The translations under genes and the position numbers were made by a program. Positions 1-10,502 of a stretch of DNA of 64,000 bases are shown here, piece by piece. Under the pieces are notes generated by a model. It had not been told where the DNA came from and searched no databases. It saw only the letters and a program-made list of their open reading frames with translations. Position 1 is the first letter of the stretch; the number at the start of each line of letters is the position of its first letter. Source of the DNA: Stemphylium vesicarium (lineage: Eukaryota > Ascomycota > Dothideomycetes > Pleosporales > Pleosporaceae); contig QXCR01000204.1 of NCBI GenBank assembly GCA_004380135.1, positions 1 through 64,000 of the forward strand, read 5' to 3'.

Positions 1-327
1 GAGCACCAACCTCGCATACTCTGTGACAACCAGCAGACCACAGGGCTGATCCAGAAGGACAGACCTCAAGCGTCATCAAAACTGAAACACGTCGACATCC
101 ACAGCCTGTGGCTGAGGCAGGTCTACAGAGACGGTATCGTTACAGTTCAATGGGTTCCAACGACTGAAATGCCTTCGGATGGCTTCACCAAACCGCTCTC
201 AGCAGAAAAACATTCTCAATTCGTACGTCACCTGGGCTTGGTTGATATCTCATCGCAGATTGATCCACAACACCAGAGTGAGGAAGCGAACTCTGATGAC
301 GGTCAGACCTCATCTGAGACGGAATGA
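1..327 (+). CDS. Copia (Ty1) retrotransposon Pol, C-terminal RNase H end, partial
   Basis: Open in frame 1 from the window edge to a TGA at 325-327. The translation carries the typical end of a Ty1/copia polyprotein: a KLKHVDIHSLWLRQ stretch (the family's KHIDI..HF/WL..  motif) and VPTTEMPSDGFTKPL (the family's VPT...AD..TKPL motif), followed by a hydrophilic tail. This is the RNase H part of reverse transcriptase-RNase H, which degrades the RNA strand during reverse transcription in the virus-like particle. The rest of the element lies upstream of the window. A purine-rich tract at about 329-341 and an LTR follow directly, as expected for the 3' end of an LTR element. Confidence 0.9.
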   Translation, partial: EHQPRILCDNQQTTGLIQKDRPQASSKLKHVDIHSLWLRQVYRDGIVTVQWVPTTEMPSDGFTKPLSAEKHSQFVRHLGLVDISSQIDPQHQSEEANSDDGQTSSETE

Positions 328-341
328 GATCTGAGGGGGTG

Positions 342-490
342 TGTCGCAGGCCAAGCGCTGTCGGAAACCTTGTTACTAATAACGCCGCGCGATGACCTTT
401 ATATATGCTCAGCTAGGATGCTACATTCAATACAACATGCACTCTTTCCTGATTTTTCTGTCCACAATACCCGCACCCTACCGTGCGACA
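342..490 (+). mobile_element. 3' LTR of the copia element
   Basis: The 149-bp segment begins TGTCGCA (342-348) and ends TGCGACA (484-490), a perfect 7-bp terminal inverted repeat with the TG...CA ends of an LTR. It is preceded by a purine-rich tract (CTGAGGGGG, 331-339) suited to plus-strand priming. A TATA-like TTTATATAT lies at about 399-407. The five bases after it (ACATA, 491-495) would be the right copy of the target duplication; the left copy is outside the window. The LTR abuts coding sequence of the arrestin-like gene, so the insertion lies inside that gene's first exon. Confidence 0.8.
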
Positions 491-1997
491 ACATAGATGT
501 CTATAATTGCGATAAATGCAGTCCAAACAGCAATAATTATGGCTGCCTGCGACCCGGGAGCTCGCTCGAAGGGCAAATTTGTGTCTCATCACCATCAGCA
601 TTACATTTCACAGATATCGAGATTTCCTTCCAGGGTAAGCAAGCTATACCTCTCCTCGTGAAATTGCTGCATCTGACTGTGAACGCATTCAAGGGCTACT
701 GTTTACACTCATACGCTCTGCTTGGGCCCTCAGCACCAATGATTTAGTAGCCTACTCGCCAAACTATGATCATCCAGTTGTCACAAAATCTAGCGATCTG
801 GTAAGTGCTTTGATCACTTTATATATCTGCCTTAACACATACAGTTCCTCGACATCATTTATAAGGTGAATCTCGAACCTTTCCAAGAGGGTGAATGGAA
901 CCATGGGTCGGTCGTGTACAGCTTTCCATTCTTCTTCGTGGTGCCCCTCGGAAATGAGGGTCTAGATGTCTCGAAGCCTCTGCTGTGTCAAATTCTGCCT
1001 CCGACCTTCGAAATTACGGCACTTCATTCGGACCCAGTGTCTGTCACCTACAGGCTCCACTCGGTCGTGCAATATCGCAAGAAGCAAGATGCAAATTCGG
1101 AAGTAGTACAGACTACGGACAGCATTGAGAAGAGCCAAGTCGTCCAATTCCTCTCATATTCCGATATGGAGCCACCAACACATATTGCCTGCTTCCCCGA
1201 GGAGTTTGTTTTGAAGACAACTTCGCCGATATGGAAGCATGCCCTTGGTGGTCGGCTTGGAGAGTTGGCTATAAGCACGAGCGAACCACCACCACTAGCC
1301 TACTTGCCCCACAAAGTCCGCCCTTCTACAGATTCAACGCTCTCTATCACCGCTCGCGCTCCTTTGACAGTGCAACGTTTGCGAGCCTTATCGTTGCACG
1401 TAATACCTGCGATCCGAGTCAAGACATTCTACGCTTCAGAGCCTATGCCGTGTCTCCCGAGGCAAACCTTTCTGGATCAGAACCAATCAATGCGACTTCA
1501 CGACGATATCATCAAACTTGAGCATGTGGACTTCACGCGACTGGATTGGAAATACGAACCCTGCATTCAGACAGACGGACCACCGAAATATGAAGAGACT
1601 GTGTTAGACTATGCACCTGAAAGTTCTGCCACTAGTTCGAAAATTGGGTCGAACTGTGAGGACGAATGGAGAGTGTCTGTCCGCATTCCAATTCAGCCTC
1701 ACGAAACAATACTGCCAACATTCTGTGCAGGTCTCATTTCGAGGTCGTACTCCTTGATTTTGCGCGTAAGAGTCGCCGGACTACGTACTCGGACAGCTGA
1801 TTTCGAGATCCCTCTCCAGGTCATTTACCCGCGATCTCCTCAGACGAGGAACGACTCAGTCTATGATGAAAGATCGAACCATTGTATTGGTCCCGAGGGT
1901 TTACTTGCACAGCAAGTCGTACGTTTATTCTCGAGGGATTTGGCAGCACACTGACAATATATAGGAGCTCCCTGCCTACCGAAGGCCGTCTTGGTGA
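418..1997 (+). CDS. Alpha-arrestin-like protein, copy 1, first exon replaced by copia LTR
   Basis: Paralogue of the gene at 19267-20796 with the same exon plan: exons (418)491-634, 694-800, 845-1918, 1965-1997; introns of 59, 44 and 46 bp with GT/AG ends. The first nine or so codons, including the native ATG, are gone; homology starts just after the LTR end at 490. The LTR reads in frame into the exon and holds an ATG at 418, giving a possible 476-aa chimeric product. Visible features are an arrestin-fold N-terminus (LRPGSSLEGQI...SFQG) and a GPPKYEE motif (PPxY type). Alpha-arrestins link membrane transporters to the Rsp5-type ubiquitin ligase through PPxY/WW contacts, causing endocytosis. 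Exons 2-4 have no stop, so decay is recent or the gene is still used. Whether 418 is translated is unknown: the LTR TATA box lies so close that transcription might start after it. Confidence 0.7.
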
Positions 1998-2396
1998 GGC
2001 CATTATACAGGACAATTTGGTAGGAAAGAGCTGTCAGATGATTTCGTAGTGTGCGTTATTTGAACTTGAGGCTGAATTATTCCAATTGTACCGGCAATGT
2101 GTCAGTTTGCTGTACCAACCACGACTTCAGACCGCTGAAACCCAATCAAGATTGGGAGGAAGTGCATGCGTCAATATGCCCAGAACTGTTGCATTCCGAA
2201 ATCTGCCTTGGGTAAACCGAGGTGGAGCATACCGTGCAAGCGGTTAGTTCTAGCGTCGATAGGTACCCAATCATATGCAGTGGGTGACATACAGTTTCAA
2301 CGCGACGCAATACAAAATGTTGCAAACACTGCAGTCAATAACCTAAACCACAGGGTTAACACATACGTCTGACTTCCTCATCAGTCATACCCGTCC

Positions 2397-3109
2397 ATGT
2401 TGTGGTTCCGTTCTCAATTGCTCCGGACTTCGCGACTTCGTTCCCCCTGGCTTCAATCCCGAATCTCCTTGTTAGCCAAGCGCGATCCACTCTTCACATA
2501 CCGGTGTACCCACAACGTCGCCATGAGCTGCCCATCACTGCCACTCAATTCTGATTCCCCTTGGGACCCAAATTATCCCACCGCGAAGAATCAAATTCCG
2601 TCCGCGATATCTCGCGATGAAGTCCTCACGATGTTGCAGCAAGGGCAAAAGCCGGGCAAAGACTTCATTCTCGTTGATCTGCGCCAGACTGATCATACGG
2701 TCTGTGACACACGACTCATCTGTGATACTAAATGCTGAAACTTAATCGACAGGGTGGCACAATTCATGGTTCCATCAACCTACCAGCACAGAGTTTGTAT
2801 CCCACTCTCCCTACGCTGTACACGCTGTTTGCGAGCGCGGAAGTAAAATGTATTATATGGTACTGCGGTATGTTATAGCACCAGTCGCGTTTGACGTGGA
2901 GCGACTAATAACGCTCACCTGCAGGCTCGTCACAGCATCGCGGACTTCGTGCTGCCGCTTGGATGGACGACTATATCGAAGGGCAAGGGCATGCAAGCAT
3001 GAAGAGCTTCATGCTACTTGGAGGCATCAAAGGATGGGCCAATGCAGGAGCTGAGTACACGCGCCTGATGGACGAGTACGAACAGGGTGTCTGGGAGAAG
3101 GTAGCTTGA
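2397..3109 (+). CDS. acr2: Acr2/Cdc25-like (rhodanese-fold) arsenate reductase, copy 1
   Basis: Three exons, 2397-2699, 2753-2867 and 2925-3109, give 200 aa. The rhodanese/Cdc25 fold is clear: FILVDLRQTDH, then GGTIHGSINLPAQS, the active-site loop CGSSQHR (Cys-X5-Arg) split by intron 2 after its first Gly base, and GGIKGW near the end. Acr2 enzymes reduce arsenate to arsenite using thiol donors, and the Cys of CX5R is the nucleophile. A second start at 2523 (MSCPSLP) would remove a 42-residue Arg/Ser-rich leader, which might be a mitochondrial presequence or untranslated. The paralogue at 9527-10153 has introns at the same two positions and an exon 2 of the same length (115 bp). Context with ACR3, ArsH and ArsM supports the arsenate role over a generic rhodanese or Cdc25 phosphatase. 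Confidence 0.85.
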
Positions 3110-3481
3110 TTAGGTATAGCGAGAGGATTGCTAACTGTAGCTTTGTCTACTTCCAAAAATATGCCCATATTTGGTACCTACAAGGCAAAGAATAGAGTAT
3201 ATTTAAAGATGGACAATTCAAGCATATGCGCAATCGGTCTCCGTGTAACTGTGTCCTGTGTAGTTGCGGTGCGTGGTGTTGCTATCTAGGTGCAGGCCGG
3301 TAAGTTAGTGTGGCTGCTAATCTGTCACCGGTATTCCCAGCACGGTTTTCTGGTTGGCCAGCCCTCCAAGCCGGCGCAAGCCACTGTCACAATCACGTTT
3401 GCCAAAACTTTGCACCCCCAGAATCTAGCATTCCGTCGACTCGCCATCATCCGTGAGCCAGAGTCTGTCTTGACATTAAGC
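3110..3481. other. Intergenic, Acr2 copy 1 to monooxygenase fragment
   Basis: About 370 bp holding the 3' flank of the arsenate reductase and what was presumably the promoter of the now truncated monooxygenase copy. No further gene or repeat was seen. Confidence 0.5.
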
Positions 3482-3794
3482 ATGGCCGACTGCAAAATCC
3501 TCGTCCTCGGCGCCGGACTTGCCGGCCTGGGCATGGCTGCGCAACTGCAGCGTCAACTCAACTCAGACGACTTCGAGATCTATGAGAGACTCGACAACAT
3601 AGGCGGCACGTGGGCGCAAAAAACGTACCCAAATATCAGCTGCGACGTGCCCTCCGAGGTGAGGCTGCCCGCGCGACAACTCCCGCTGTTTCGCAGCTTG
3701 AGCTCGAGGCTGACTACCGAGATTACAGTTCTACTCATACCGGTACGCCACCATCGAAGCGATCCTGCTTTTTTTTCCATCCCTTCCAAACATT
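3482..3794 (+). pseudogene. Truncated flavin monooxygenase duplicate (5' end only)
   Basis: Exon 1 (3482-3658, 59 codons) matches exon 1 of the full monooxygenase at 14951-16641 almost residue for residue: the FAD-binding GAGLAGLG, then GGTWAQKTYPN and CDVPSE. A GT donor follows at 3659, an AG acceptor precedes 3729, and the next four codons (FYSY) match the start of exon 2 in the full gene. After that homology stops and an unrelated frame ends at a TGA near 3794. The catalytic fingerprint and NADPH-binding parts are absent, so no working enzyme can be made. It is on the opposite strand to the full copy, which argues for segmental duplication and rearrangement in the cluster. Confidence 0.8.
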
Positions 3795-4061
3795 TGACGC
3801 CTTGAGGCAAGCCTCGCACGATACGGCGAATTCATAATATCCCGTCAAATACTTGGCGCGACATCGTCCAATTGCTAACACGCAGTGAAAGCAACCACAT
3901 TCAGCATCACACATGGCACTTCGAGCTTCAGATCTGAATGATGTTGTATTACGGCACCTTCGGGCCTATCAGTGTTTCCAATGCAACTGATCGGACTTAC
4001 CTATCGTTGGATGACTTCAGAAGTCAGTTTTCATATTCATGCCCATTCAACGCGATCATGC
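3795..4061. other. Intergenic, no gene seen
   Basis: Sequence between the truncated monooxygenase and the 3' end of the MFS gene. No remaining monooxygenase homology was found by eye. Confidence 0.4.
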
Positions 4062-5572
4062 TCAGCAGCTTTCAGCCTGGCGCCTTTTCACTCTATGAAG
4101 TTGGAACATGAAGCCGCTTGCGATCACGTATGCTAATCCAGCGAATATCTGCACGTATAGATATGGCCTAGAAGATGTGGGTCGCCGTAGCTTTAGAGCG
4201 ATGCCCTCAGAGACTGCGCCAGAAGTCAGCAGTGATCACGAACAGGAACTCTACGAGGAAGCATACCCGTCGCTGGTATGATTACGGATGCCCAAGAGAG
4301 GGATAGCAGTGACTGTAGGTCTTTTATTCCTGCGACCTCGACACACAGTGGGCCGATGGTCTACAGATGTCAGCTTTAGACAAAGAGAACACCTCAAAGC
4401 GTTGCTCACCATCCAGAATACTCCCACGAAGGCTCCACAGAGCATGGCGAAGAAGACCGTGAGCCCGTAGGAAGTTGCTGGAATCCAGAGGGCGAAGCAG
4501 GACAGACCACATACTAGCGTCAGTACCCCCGCGGTGTCGATGCGGCTCCACTTATCGCTGAGGATACCTATGATTGGGCGCCCGACTGCAGTGCCGACGT
4601 TGAGCAAGCCGATGATGTCCGTTGCCTGAGATCGAGACAGGCCGATTGAGAGCGCGAAGTCGGCCAAGGAGAAGAGAAGCAGGACGTATCCGAGCATGCT
4701 GACGAACGCCCAGGCGAGGAGCAGCAACACATCGTACCGTCGCAGGAGCTTGGTGTCGAATCCCCGCTGCGATGGTCGGATGGCACTGTTCCGGTCTCTG
4801 ATGGCCACTATTGCAATGAGGTTGGCCGCGAGCGCAATCAGGCCGGTGATGCGCAGTGCCCAGCTGATGTTCCATCGCTGGATAATGGCTTCAGTTCCCC
4901 ATGTGAACGCTGCACCACCGACGCCAGATCCCGCGGCACTGATGCCATTGGCAAGGCTGCGTTTCCGGAGAAACCATTGCGACAAGATCGGCAGGGCGGG
5001 AATATAAAGCAAGCCAATGCTACAGCCGAGGAGCACGCCTTGTGTCAGATGCAGCTGCCATATCCGTGTTGCGAAGGAGGCCGCAACGAAGCCTGCGCAT
5101 TGCAAGACTAGGCCAACCGACATGATGGCATGGATGCCAAATTTACGTGTGAGGACGGTGACGAAGGGCGCTACAAACATGGCGACGGCAAAGTTGAGGC
5201 CGCCGACAAAGGCGTAATCCCATGTGGACGCTTCAGGAAAGCTTTGTTCCGCCAAATAGTGAGAGAGGTAGATGCCATACGCCTACGTACTGTCATTAGC
5301 GAGTCGACGATCATGTTCAAGGCTCAACTCACCGAGACTGCACCCCACGTGAAGCAGTTGATAGTGAAGCATGCAGCGACACAGACCCAGCCATATCCGC
5401 CCTCTGGCGTGGCATCTCCGCAGCTCTCATGCTCAACCGCACCTGCGATTTCGTAAAAAATCTCGGAGGGCTGTTGAGGTGACTGCGGCGCCATGTTGCT
5501 CATGTTGGGTGATGGCGTCAAGACGGGGTGTAATGTAGTCGACAAGGCCAGCAGTGGAGCTGTCTCCGTCAT
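4062..5572 (-). CDS. MFS transporter, monocarboxylate-transporter-like family
   Basis: Four exons on the minus strand (5572-5333, 5282-4410, 4360-4267, 4213-4062) give 452 aa with twelve likely membrane segments. Family signals are PEGGYGWVCVAACF before TM1, EQSFPEASTWDYAFVGG around TM2, and YGIYLSHYL at the exon 1/2 junction, as in fungal MCT/Mch transporters of plasma or organelle membranes. The last two exons were placed by continuity: GPLCVEVAGIKDLQS joins to SEGIALKLRRP and a final helix, ending at TGA 4064-4062. It lies inside the arsenic cluster, but arsenite efflux is the job of ACR3. The substrate here is unknown; a carboxylate, or an organic arsenical, is conceivable. A pogo transposon begins 60 bp upstream of the start codon and has probably displaced its native promoter. 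Confidence 0.85.
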
Positions 5573-5632
5573 TTGTAATTTGCTGTCTACTTTCGGACGG
5601 CGATCGCTCTATGAATTTCAGCCGGTGGGCTA

Positions 5633-5674
5633 CCGTGACGGCGCACGGGCCGATCGGAACACCTGACGATCGCC
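5633..5674 (+). repeat. Left 42-bp terminal inverted repeat of the pogo element
   Basis: Begins CCGTGACGGCGCACGGGC and ends ACGATCGCC. Its reverse complement is found at 7694-7735 with four differences. The TA at 5631-5632 precedes it. Confidence 0.9.
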
Positions 5675-5729
5675 AACTTCAGAAAACGCGACTAACACGC
5701 CAACTTCAGCACGCGACAACTCAACCACC

Positions 5730-7574
5730 ATGACTCCGATTGAGGTGGCGCTTGCAGCAATCGAATCGCGCGAGCCAGGAGATGATCTTGTATACCAGGA
5801 TTATGCTAATTGGCTTAGTGTAGATAGAACTACGTTGGCGCGAAGACACCAAGGCCGTCAGCGCTCCAGAACCACCCAATACTTCGACCAGAAGAAACTC
5901 ACGCCACAACAAGAGAAGGAGCTTGTAGATTACATTGGAGACTTAACTCGCCGTGGGCTACCACCTACGAGAGCCATGATACAAAATTTCGCATCTACGA
6001 TAGCCCACGAGCGCGTTAGTTTGGCCTGGGTAACGCGCTTCAACCACCGTCACCAGGACGCGCTTATCTCAAAATACAACACCGCCATGGACGCTACGCG
6101 CCACGTAGCCGACTCATACATCAAGTACAAGCTATACTTCGACCTTCTACACGGAAAGATGGAGGAGCATAAGATACTGCCCCACAATAGCTACAATATG
6201 GACGAAAAAGGCTTTATGATAGGCCAGATCGGGCGCTCGAAAAAGACCTTCACACGCAGCCAACGGGAGCGCCGCGAGGTCACTGCTGCCCTCCAGGATG
6301 GCTCTCGAAAGTGGATAACAACTATCGCTGCAGTATGCGCTGATGAGACGGCGCTGCCGCCTGGCTTGATCTACGAGTCTGCAAACTGTACTCTACAATC
6401 AGCATGGGTAGCGGATATTAAGCCCGGCGAACACGACGTTTTTGTGGCTTCAGCACCATCTGGATGGATGAATAACGACGTAGGATTGGCCTGGTTGGAG
6501 CAGGGTTTCGACCGCTGCACGAAGAAAAAAGCCCGCCACGGGCGCGATTGGCGCTTACTTATACTGGACGGCCACGGCAGCCATCTTACGGAGGAGTTTT
6601 TGAGCTACTGCCTCCCCCACAAGATCTACGTCGCAGTATTTCCACCGCACAGCACCCATACGCTGCAACCGCTCGACGCTGTTTGCTTTAAGCCACTCAG
6701 TAGCGCGTATCAGAAAAAGCTCGCGGAGTACACCTAAAGGACACAAGGGCTAGTCCCAATCAAGAAGGGCGACTTCTTCCTGTTGTTCTGGGACTCCTGG
6801 CAGTCGAGCTTCACGAAACGGACTATCGTACGCTCTTTTGCTGCTACTGGTATATGGCCTATGGATCGAGAGAGAGTCATGAAACGCTTCCCAGCCAAGA
6901 CGCCAAACAAGCGATCGAACAAGCTAGAACCTACCTGGCGTGAGGCCGATCGCCTCCTACGCGCTGCGGCGGATACGTCGTCGTCTGATCTCAAAAAGGT
7001 GTCATCTTTGATCCACCACCTGGCTAATCGAAACGAGCTTCTCGCCGATGAGAATGAGGGCTTACGTGAGGCTCTTACTGCCAAAAAGAAGCATAACAAG
7101 AAGGGCAAGGTGCTTGATCTACAACAGAGGCAGTAGTATCACGGTGGGGCTGTGTTCTGGCTCCCTAGAAAGAAGGCTGAGGCTGAGGCACGTGATCGCA
7201 CAAACAAGCGACTAGCTAAAGAGTAGAAAGTTTAGAAAATTGAGATGAAGGAGCTCAAGGCTGTGAACGCCTTATACAATAAGAAGCTTAAGGAGGAGAG
7301 GCGTGTGGCGACTGCAGCAAAGCGTGAGGCTCGCGAGAAGGAGAGGGCCGAGAAGGCTGCGAAAAGAGAGCGCGAAAAAGCAGTTCAAAACACTAAGCCA
7401 GCTATCCAAACTTCCTAAAAGGGTAAGCACAAAGCCTCAGCTACAACTACTCCAAAGGCAAAGCGACAGAAGCGTTCTGGTGGTGCTGCTGCACCTGCTG
7501 AAGTTGTACCGGCTGTTCCAGCTAAGGTCGCCCGCAGCGGCCGCGCAGTCAAGCTCCCAACCAGATACACATAA
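5730..7574 (+). pseudogene. Pogo-type DDE transposase with five in-frame stops
   Basis: A single frame of 615 codons runs from ATG 5730 to TAA 7572, broken by TAA 6735, TAG 7134, TAG 7224, TAG 7233 and TAA 7416. Each is one transition from CAA or CAG. The N-terminus has a helix-turn-helix DNA-binding region (LSVDRTTLARRHQGRQ). The acidic catalytic residues are in NMDEKGF, LDGHGSHL and LQPLDAVCF. The C-terminus is a Lys/Glu-rich coiled coil typical of this fungal clade. It would cut and paste the element at TA sites in the nucleus. The stops are consistent with CpA-to-TpA change, the signature of RIP, with the rest of the frame well kept. Confidence 0.85.
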
Positions 7575-7693
7575 AGTAATTAGTACAAGTTGTTCGTATT
7601 GCTCGATATATCAATCCACCAAGAAATCTCGTGATAATATCTATTGTACGTGGCTCAATAACTTCATGTTTTGATGGCTGAGATGGTGGATGG

Positions 7694-7735
7694 GGCGATC
7701 GTCAGGTGTCCCGATCAGCCCGTGCTCCGTTACGG
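7694..7735 (-). repeat. Right 42-bp terminal inverted repeat of the pogo element
   Basis: Reverse complement of the left repeat with four mismatches, followed by the duplicated TA at 7736-7737. Confidence 0.9.
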
Positions 7736-7993
7736 TAGCGTGGCTGACACTTTCTCTAATGTACGGTGAACCTTCAGACAGTTTATGAGACCTGGAAATA
7801 ATCTTAATATCTAAACCTAAAGAATAGTCTGCTCCTCAAGTAGACTATATCGAATGAGGCATTCGCAAGGCATGCACTACGTGTGAAACGTATCTATGAT
7901 CCATATTTTCTAACCACGAATTATACAAATTACCAAGCCCTCGCAATGGAATCTATAATATTGACATTGACCTTGTCATTGTCAAACCATTCA

Positions 7994-9132
7994 TCACATC
8001 AGTGATGTGGACACGCCGTTCACGCTGTTGTGCTCCGCCATCTGCTCTACTTCCTTTACCTTGGCCTTTTCCTCCTTGATCCTCTTTTCTTCCCTTTCAC
8101 TGAATCGGTCACCAAACAGGTCGAAGTGCGTCCGCATGACGATGGTGTACTTGACAAACTCCTCGATGCAATCCACCAGCCTATCCCTGTTGCCACTGGG
8201 CATGAGCCGACTGCCTTCCTCCTCCTCGGTGAACTGAGTGTATGCCTTTGGGACAGAGCTCTGATTTGGAATGGCGAACATGCGCATCCAGCGGCCGAGA
8301 ATGCGCAACGAGTTGACGGTATTGAAGGACTGGGAGCCGCCAGAGACTTGGGCGATGGCTAATGTGCGTCCTTGGGTCGGGCGAACGGAGCCGGTTGACA
8401 GAGGTATCCAGTCAATCTGGTTCTTGAACACGGCCGTCTGAACAAGGAGTATTAGCTTGAGGACATGGTCGCGGGAGACGTTGCCAAAGTATACTCACGA
8501 GATTGCCGTGCTGCTCAGGACTAACCCAAACATGCCCATCAGACCATTTGCTGAGCTCGCGCAGCTCTTGCACTTTTGGATGCGAATGCTGGACGTCGTC
8601 CTTGACCGGCAGCCCGGTTGGATCATACACTCGCACGTCGCAACCTAACCGGAAGAGAATACGGCTGGCCTCGAATGCAAGCAGGCGTGAATACGACCTG
8701 TGTTCGTCAGCACCTCTGCCATCACGTGTAAACGTGGTGAGAGATGGATTACCGCTTCCGCATGCTGCCATACACGACAAGGACTTTGAGGCGATTTTGT
8801 CCAGCCTGCAGTACTTGTTGGTCCACCATCTTCAGCACGGTGCTGAGCTCGAGTTCAGAGACCCAGTCCTGGCTTAGAGGGGCATCATCCTGTATGAAGG
8901 GTCGATAGCTGCTGCGCACCTCAGCATCGTCGGTTGCGGGTGTGAGCGCGAGGGACGCATGAAGGTACGCCGGGTCTACCGTCAGTTGCACTCGATTGCG
9001 CTCGGCTGCCGTGTTGTTCAGATCTCCATTTGCGACCGTACCCATGGTGCGTGACAGCGCAAAGAAAGGACGACCAAATGGTGTCTTATTGCTGCGCAAA
9101 GCTGTTCGTGGTAGCGCGCGGAAGATGCTCAT
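7994..9132 (-). CDS. arsH: ArsH, NADPH-dependent FMN reductase / organoarsenical oxidase
   Basis: Three exons (9132-8753, 8697-8499, 8437-7994) give 340 aa. The flavodoxin-like core is unmistakable: VVYGSMRKRSYSRLL (FMN phosphate loop), VWVSPEQHGNL, KNQIDWIPLS, GSVRPTQGRTLA, VSGGSQSFN and LGRWMRMFAIPNQSS. ArsH proteins use NADPH and FMN to oxidise trivalent methylated or aromatic arsenicals to less toxic pentavalent forms, and also reduce quinones and metals. The first 30 residues are Arg-rich without acids and could be a mitochondrial presequence; starting at the second Met (9045, MGTVANGDL) would give the shorter form usual for the family. The C-terminus has an extra Glu/Lys-rich helix. The gene is next to Acr2 copy 2 in the same orientation, with ACR3 running the other way. 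Confidence 0.95.
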
Positions 9133-9526
9133 AGAAGTTAGGTACTGCAGCTGCGCTCGATACACGTGATGTCAGTGTTTGTTTAGAATTGGGCGGGGGC
9201 AGCGCTGTTGAGTGTAAGAATTCGTGAGTCGCGACTTTGGCAGATTCTTGCCATGTCACTGGCAGCACGCAATTGGCTGCATGTCTTTTGGACCCTGCAG
9301 TTCTAGCGTCCGTACTTGCCGTCAGCATCTGATCATCCTTTAGTTAATCATCAAGGTTACAGCACGACTGCGAACGCCAAGTATCGTTGTCGTGGCGCCT
9401 CACGCACTTCGCAGATTCATACATTCCAGCCAGCGATGAGTGCAATGAGCGCAACCCCAAATCTCGTATTAACGATGTGACAGCAATTTCGAGAGTTTTA
9501 TTCACAGCACACGTCATCCAAGCTAA

Positions 9527-10153
9527 TTACTGCTCGCCCGTCTGGGCCCAAACGCTCTCGTCATATTCCTCCATCTGCTGTATGTAGTCGGGACCAGCCG
9601 TCGCCCACCCTTTGACACCCTCCAACAAGACCAGACTGCGCATCTTCTCGTCACCCTGGGCGGCAATGCAATCGCCGAACCAGCCGGCAGCCCGAGTGCC
9701 ACGTCCGCGCGAGGACGCTGTTATCGTTGTACGTTAGCTTCACTACGTAGCACAAAAAGGGACCGTCAACTGGACCTACAACAGTACCATATGACCTTCT
9801 CGACACCTGCCTCTTTGAAGAGAGCGTACAAGGTTGGTATGGTTGGATGCAGGCTTTGTGCGGGAAGATTGATGGATCCACGAATAGTACCGCCCTAGAT
9901 CAATGAGTCCGTTGAGCTGGTCGCACAAGACAATTATGCTACGTACCTCGTGGTCGTTGCGACGAAGATCGACCAGAATGTAGCTCTTCTTGGCCGTATC
10001 GACCTCCGACCTAAGCAGTCCAAGTACCTGTTGCCGATCGATGGCAGGGCTGGCTTGTTTGGGGGCTGGATATGCCGCGTGCCAGGGCGAAGGTGTAGTT
10101 GCGGTAGTCATGGCGGCAGTTAAGAGAATGCAGCGATGCCGTGCGATGTCCAT
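9527..10153 (-). CDS. acr2: Acr2/Cdc25-like arsenate reductase, copy 2
   Basis: Exons 10153-9947, 9894-9780 and 9717-9527 give 170 aa. The fold matches copy 1: YILVDLRRNDHE, GGTIRGSINLPAQS, active loop CSSSRGR (Cys-X5-Arg), LLEGVKGW and a final MEEYDESVW. The second intron uses a GTAGGT donor just after the catalytic Cys codon; I chose it because it restores the loop at exactly the length seen in copy 1. Exon 2 is 115 bp in both copies. An inner start at 10111 (MTTATTPSPW) is possible. About 350 bp separate its start from that of ACR3, so the two are divergent and may share a promoter, an arrangement common for arsenate reductase and arsenite efflux genes. Confidence 0.88.
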
Positions 10154-10502
10154 GTGCGAGAGGTCTTGATGTTATGCGCGAGTGCGTATGTCACTGCCAG
10201 TGTCTGATTGGTCGGAGAGATCGCTTCAGAACGCGCTTGGCGGCTCCACCACGCTAGCTTGCCTTTCGTGCGCCAAACCAAACAATGACCTGATCGTGCA
10301 CATGTGGTGGAAGATTCCTGCGTTGCTTGATCATCGGAAACTAGTGTGGCCTTCGATTCTCACACTGCGTATAAAGCTCGACATAGACTCCTCATCTGCC
10401 AATCCCATCAACATCCCCTTCCTGACACGCATTGCAACCCAACCCCATACAATTGATACATCTGCAACTCCCTAGCGGCATCTCCTTGCGCAACACAACA
10501 CC
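10154..10502. promoter_or_regulatory. Divergent promoter between Acr2 copy 2 and ACR3
   Basis: A 349-bp interval between two start codons on opposite strands. No known factor site was confirmed by eye; co-regulation by an arsenite-responsive Yap-type factor is inference from gene content. Confidence 0.4.

Larger units (their letters stand above)
5633..7735 (+). mobile_element. Pogo/Fot1-type DNA transposon with intact terminal inverted repeats
   Basis: A 2103-bp element flanked by TA on both sides (5631-5632 and 7736-7737), the target-site duplication of the Tc1/mariner-pogo superfamily. Its ends are 42-bp inverted repeats that match at 38 positions. It carries one transposase reading frame ruined by five stop codons, so this copy cannot move itself but could respond to a related transposase. 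It separates the MFS gene from ArsH within the arsenic cluster. Confidence 0.9.

Noticed and set aside
370..417. Reading frame starting at 370 before the arrestin gene
   Set aside because: 370 is TTG, not ATG. The first ATG in that frame is 418, inside the LTR.
2397..3109. Cdc25 mitotic phosphatase
   Set aside because: Too short, lacks the Cdc25 regulatory region, and lies in an arsenic cluster beside a paralogue divergent from ACR3.
4062..5572. MFS gene as the arsenite efflux pump
   Set aside because: It has monocarboxylate-transporter motifs; ACR3 in the same cluster is the arsenite carrier.
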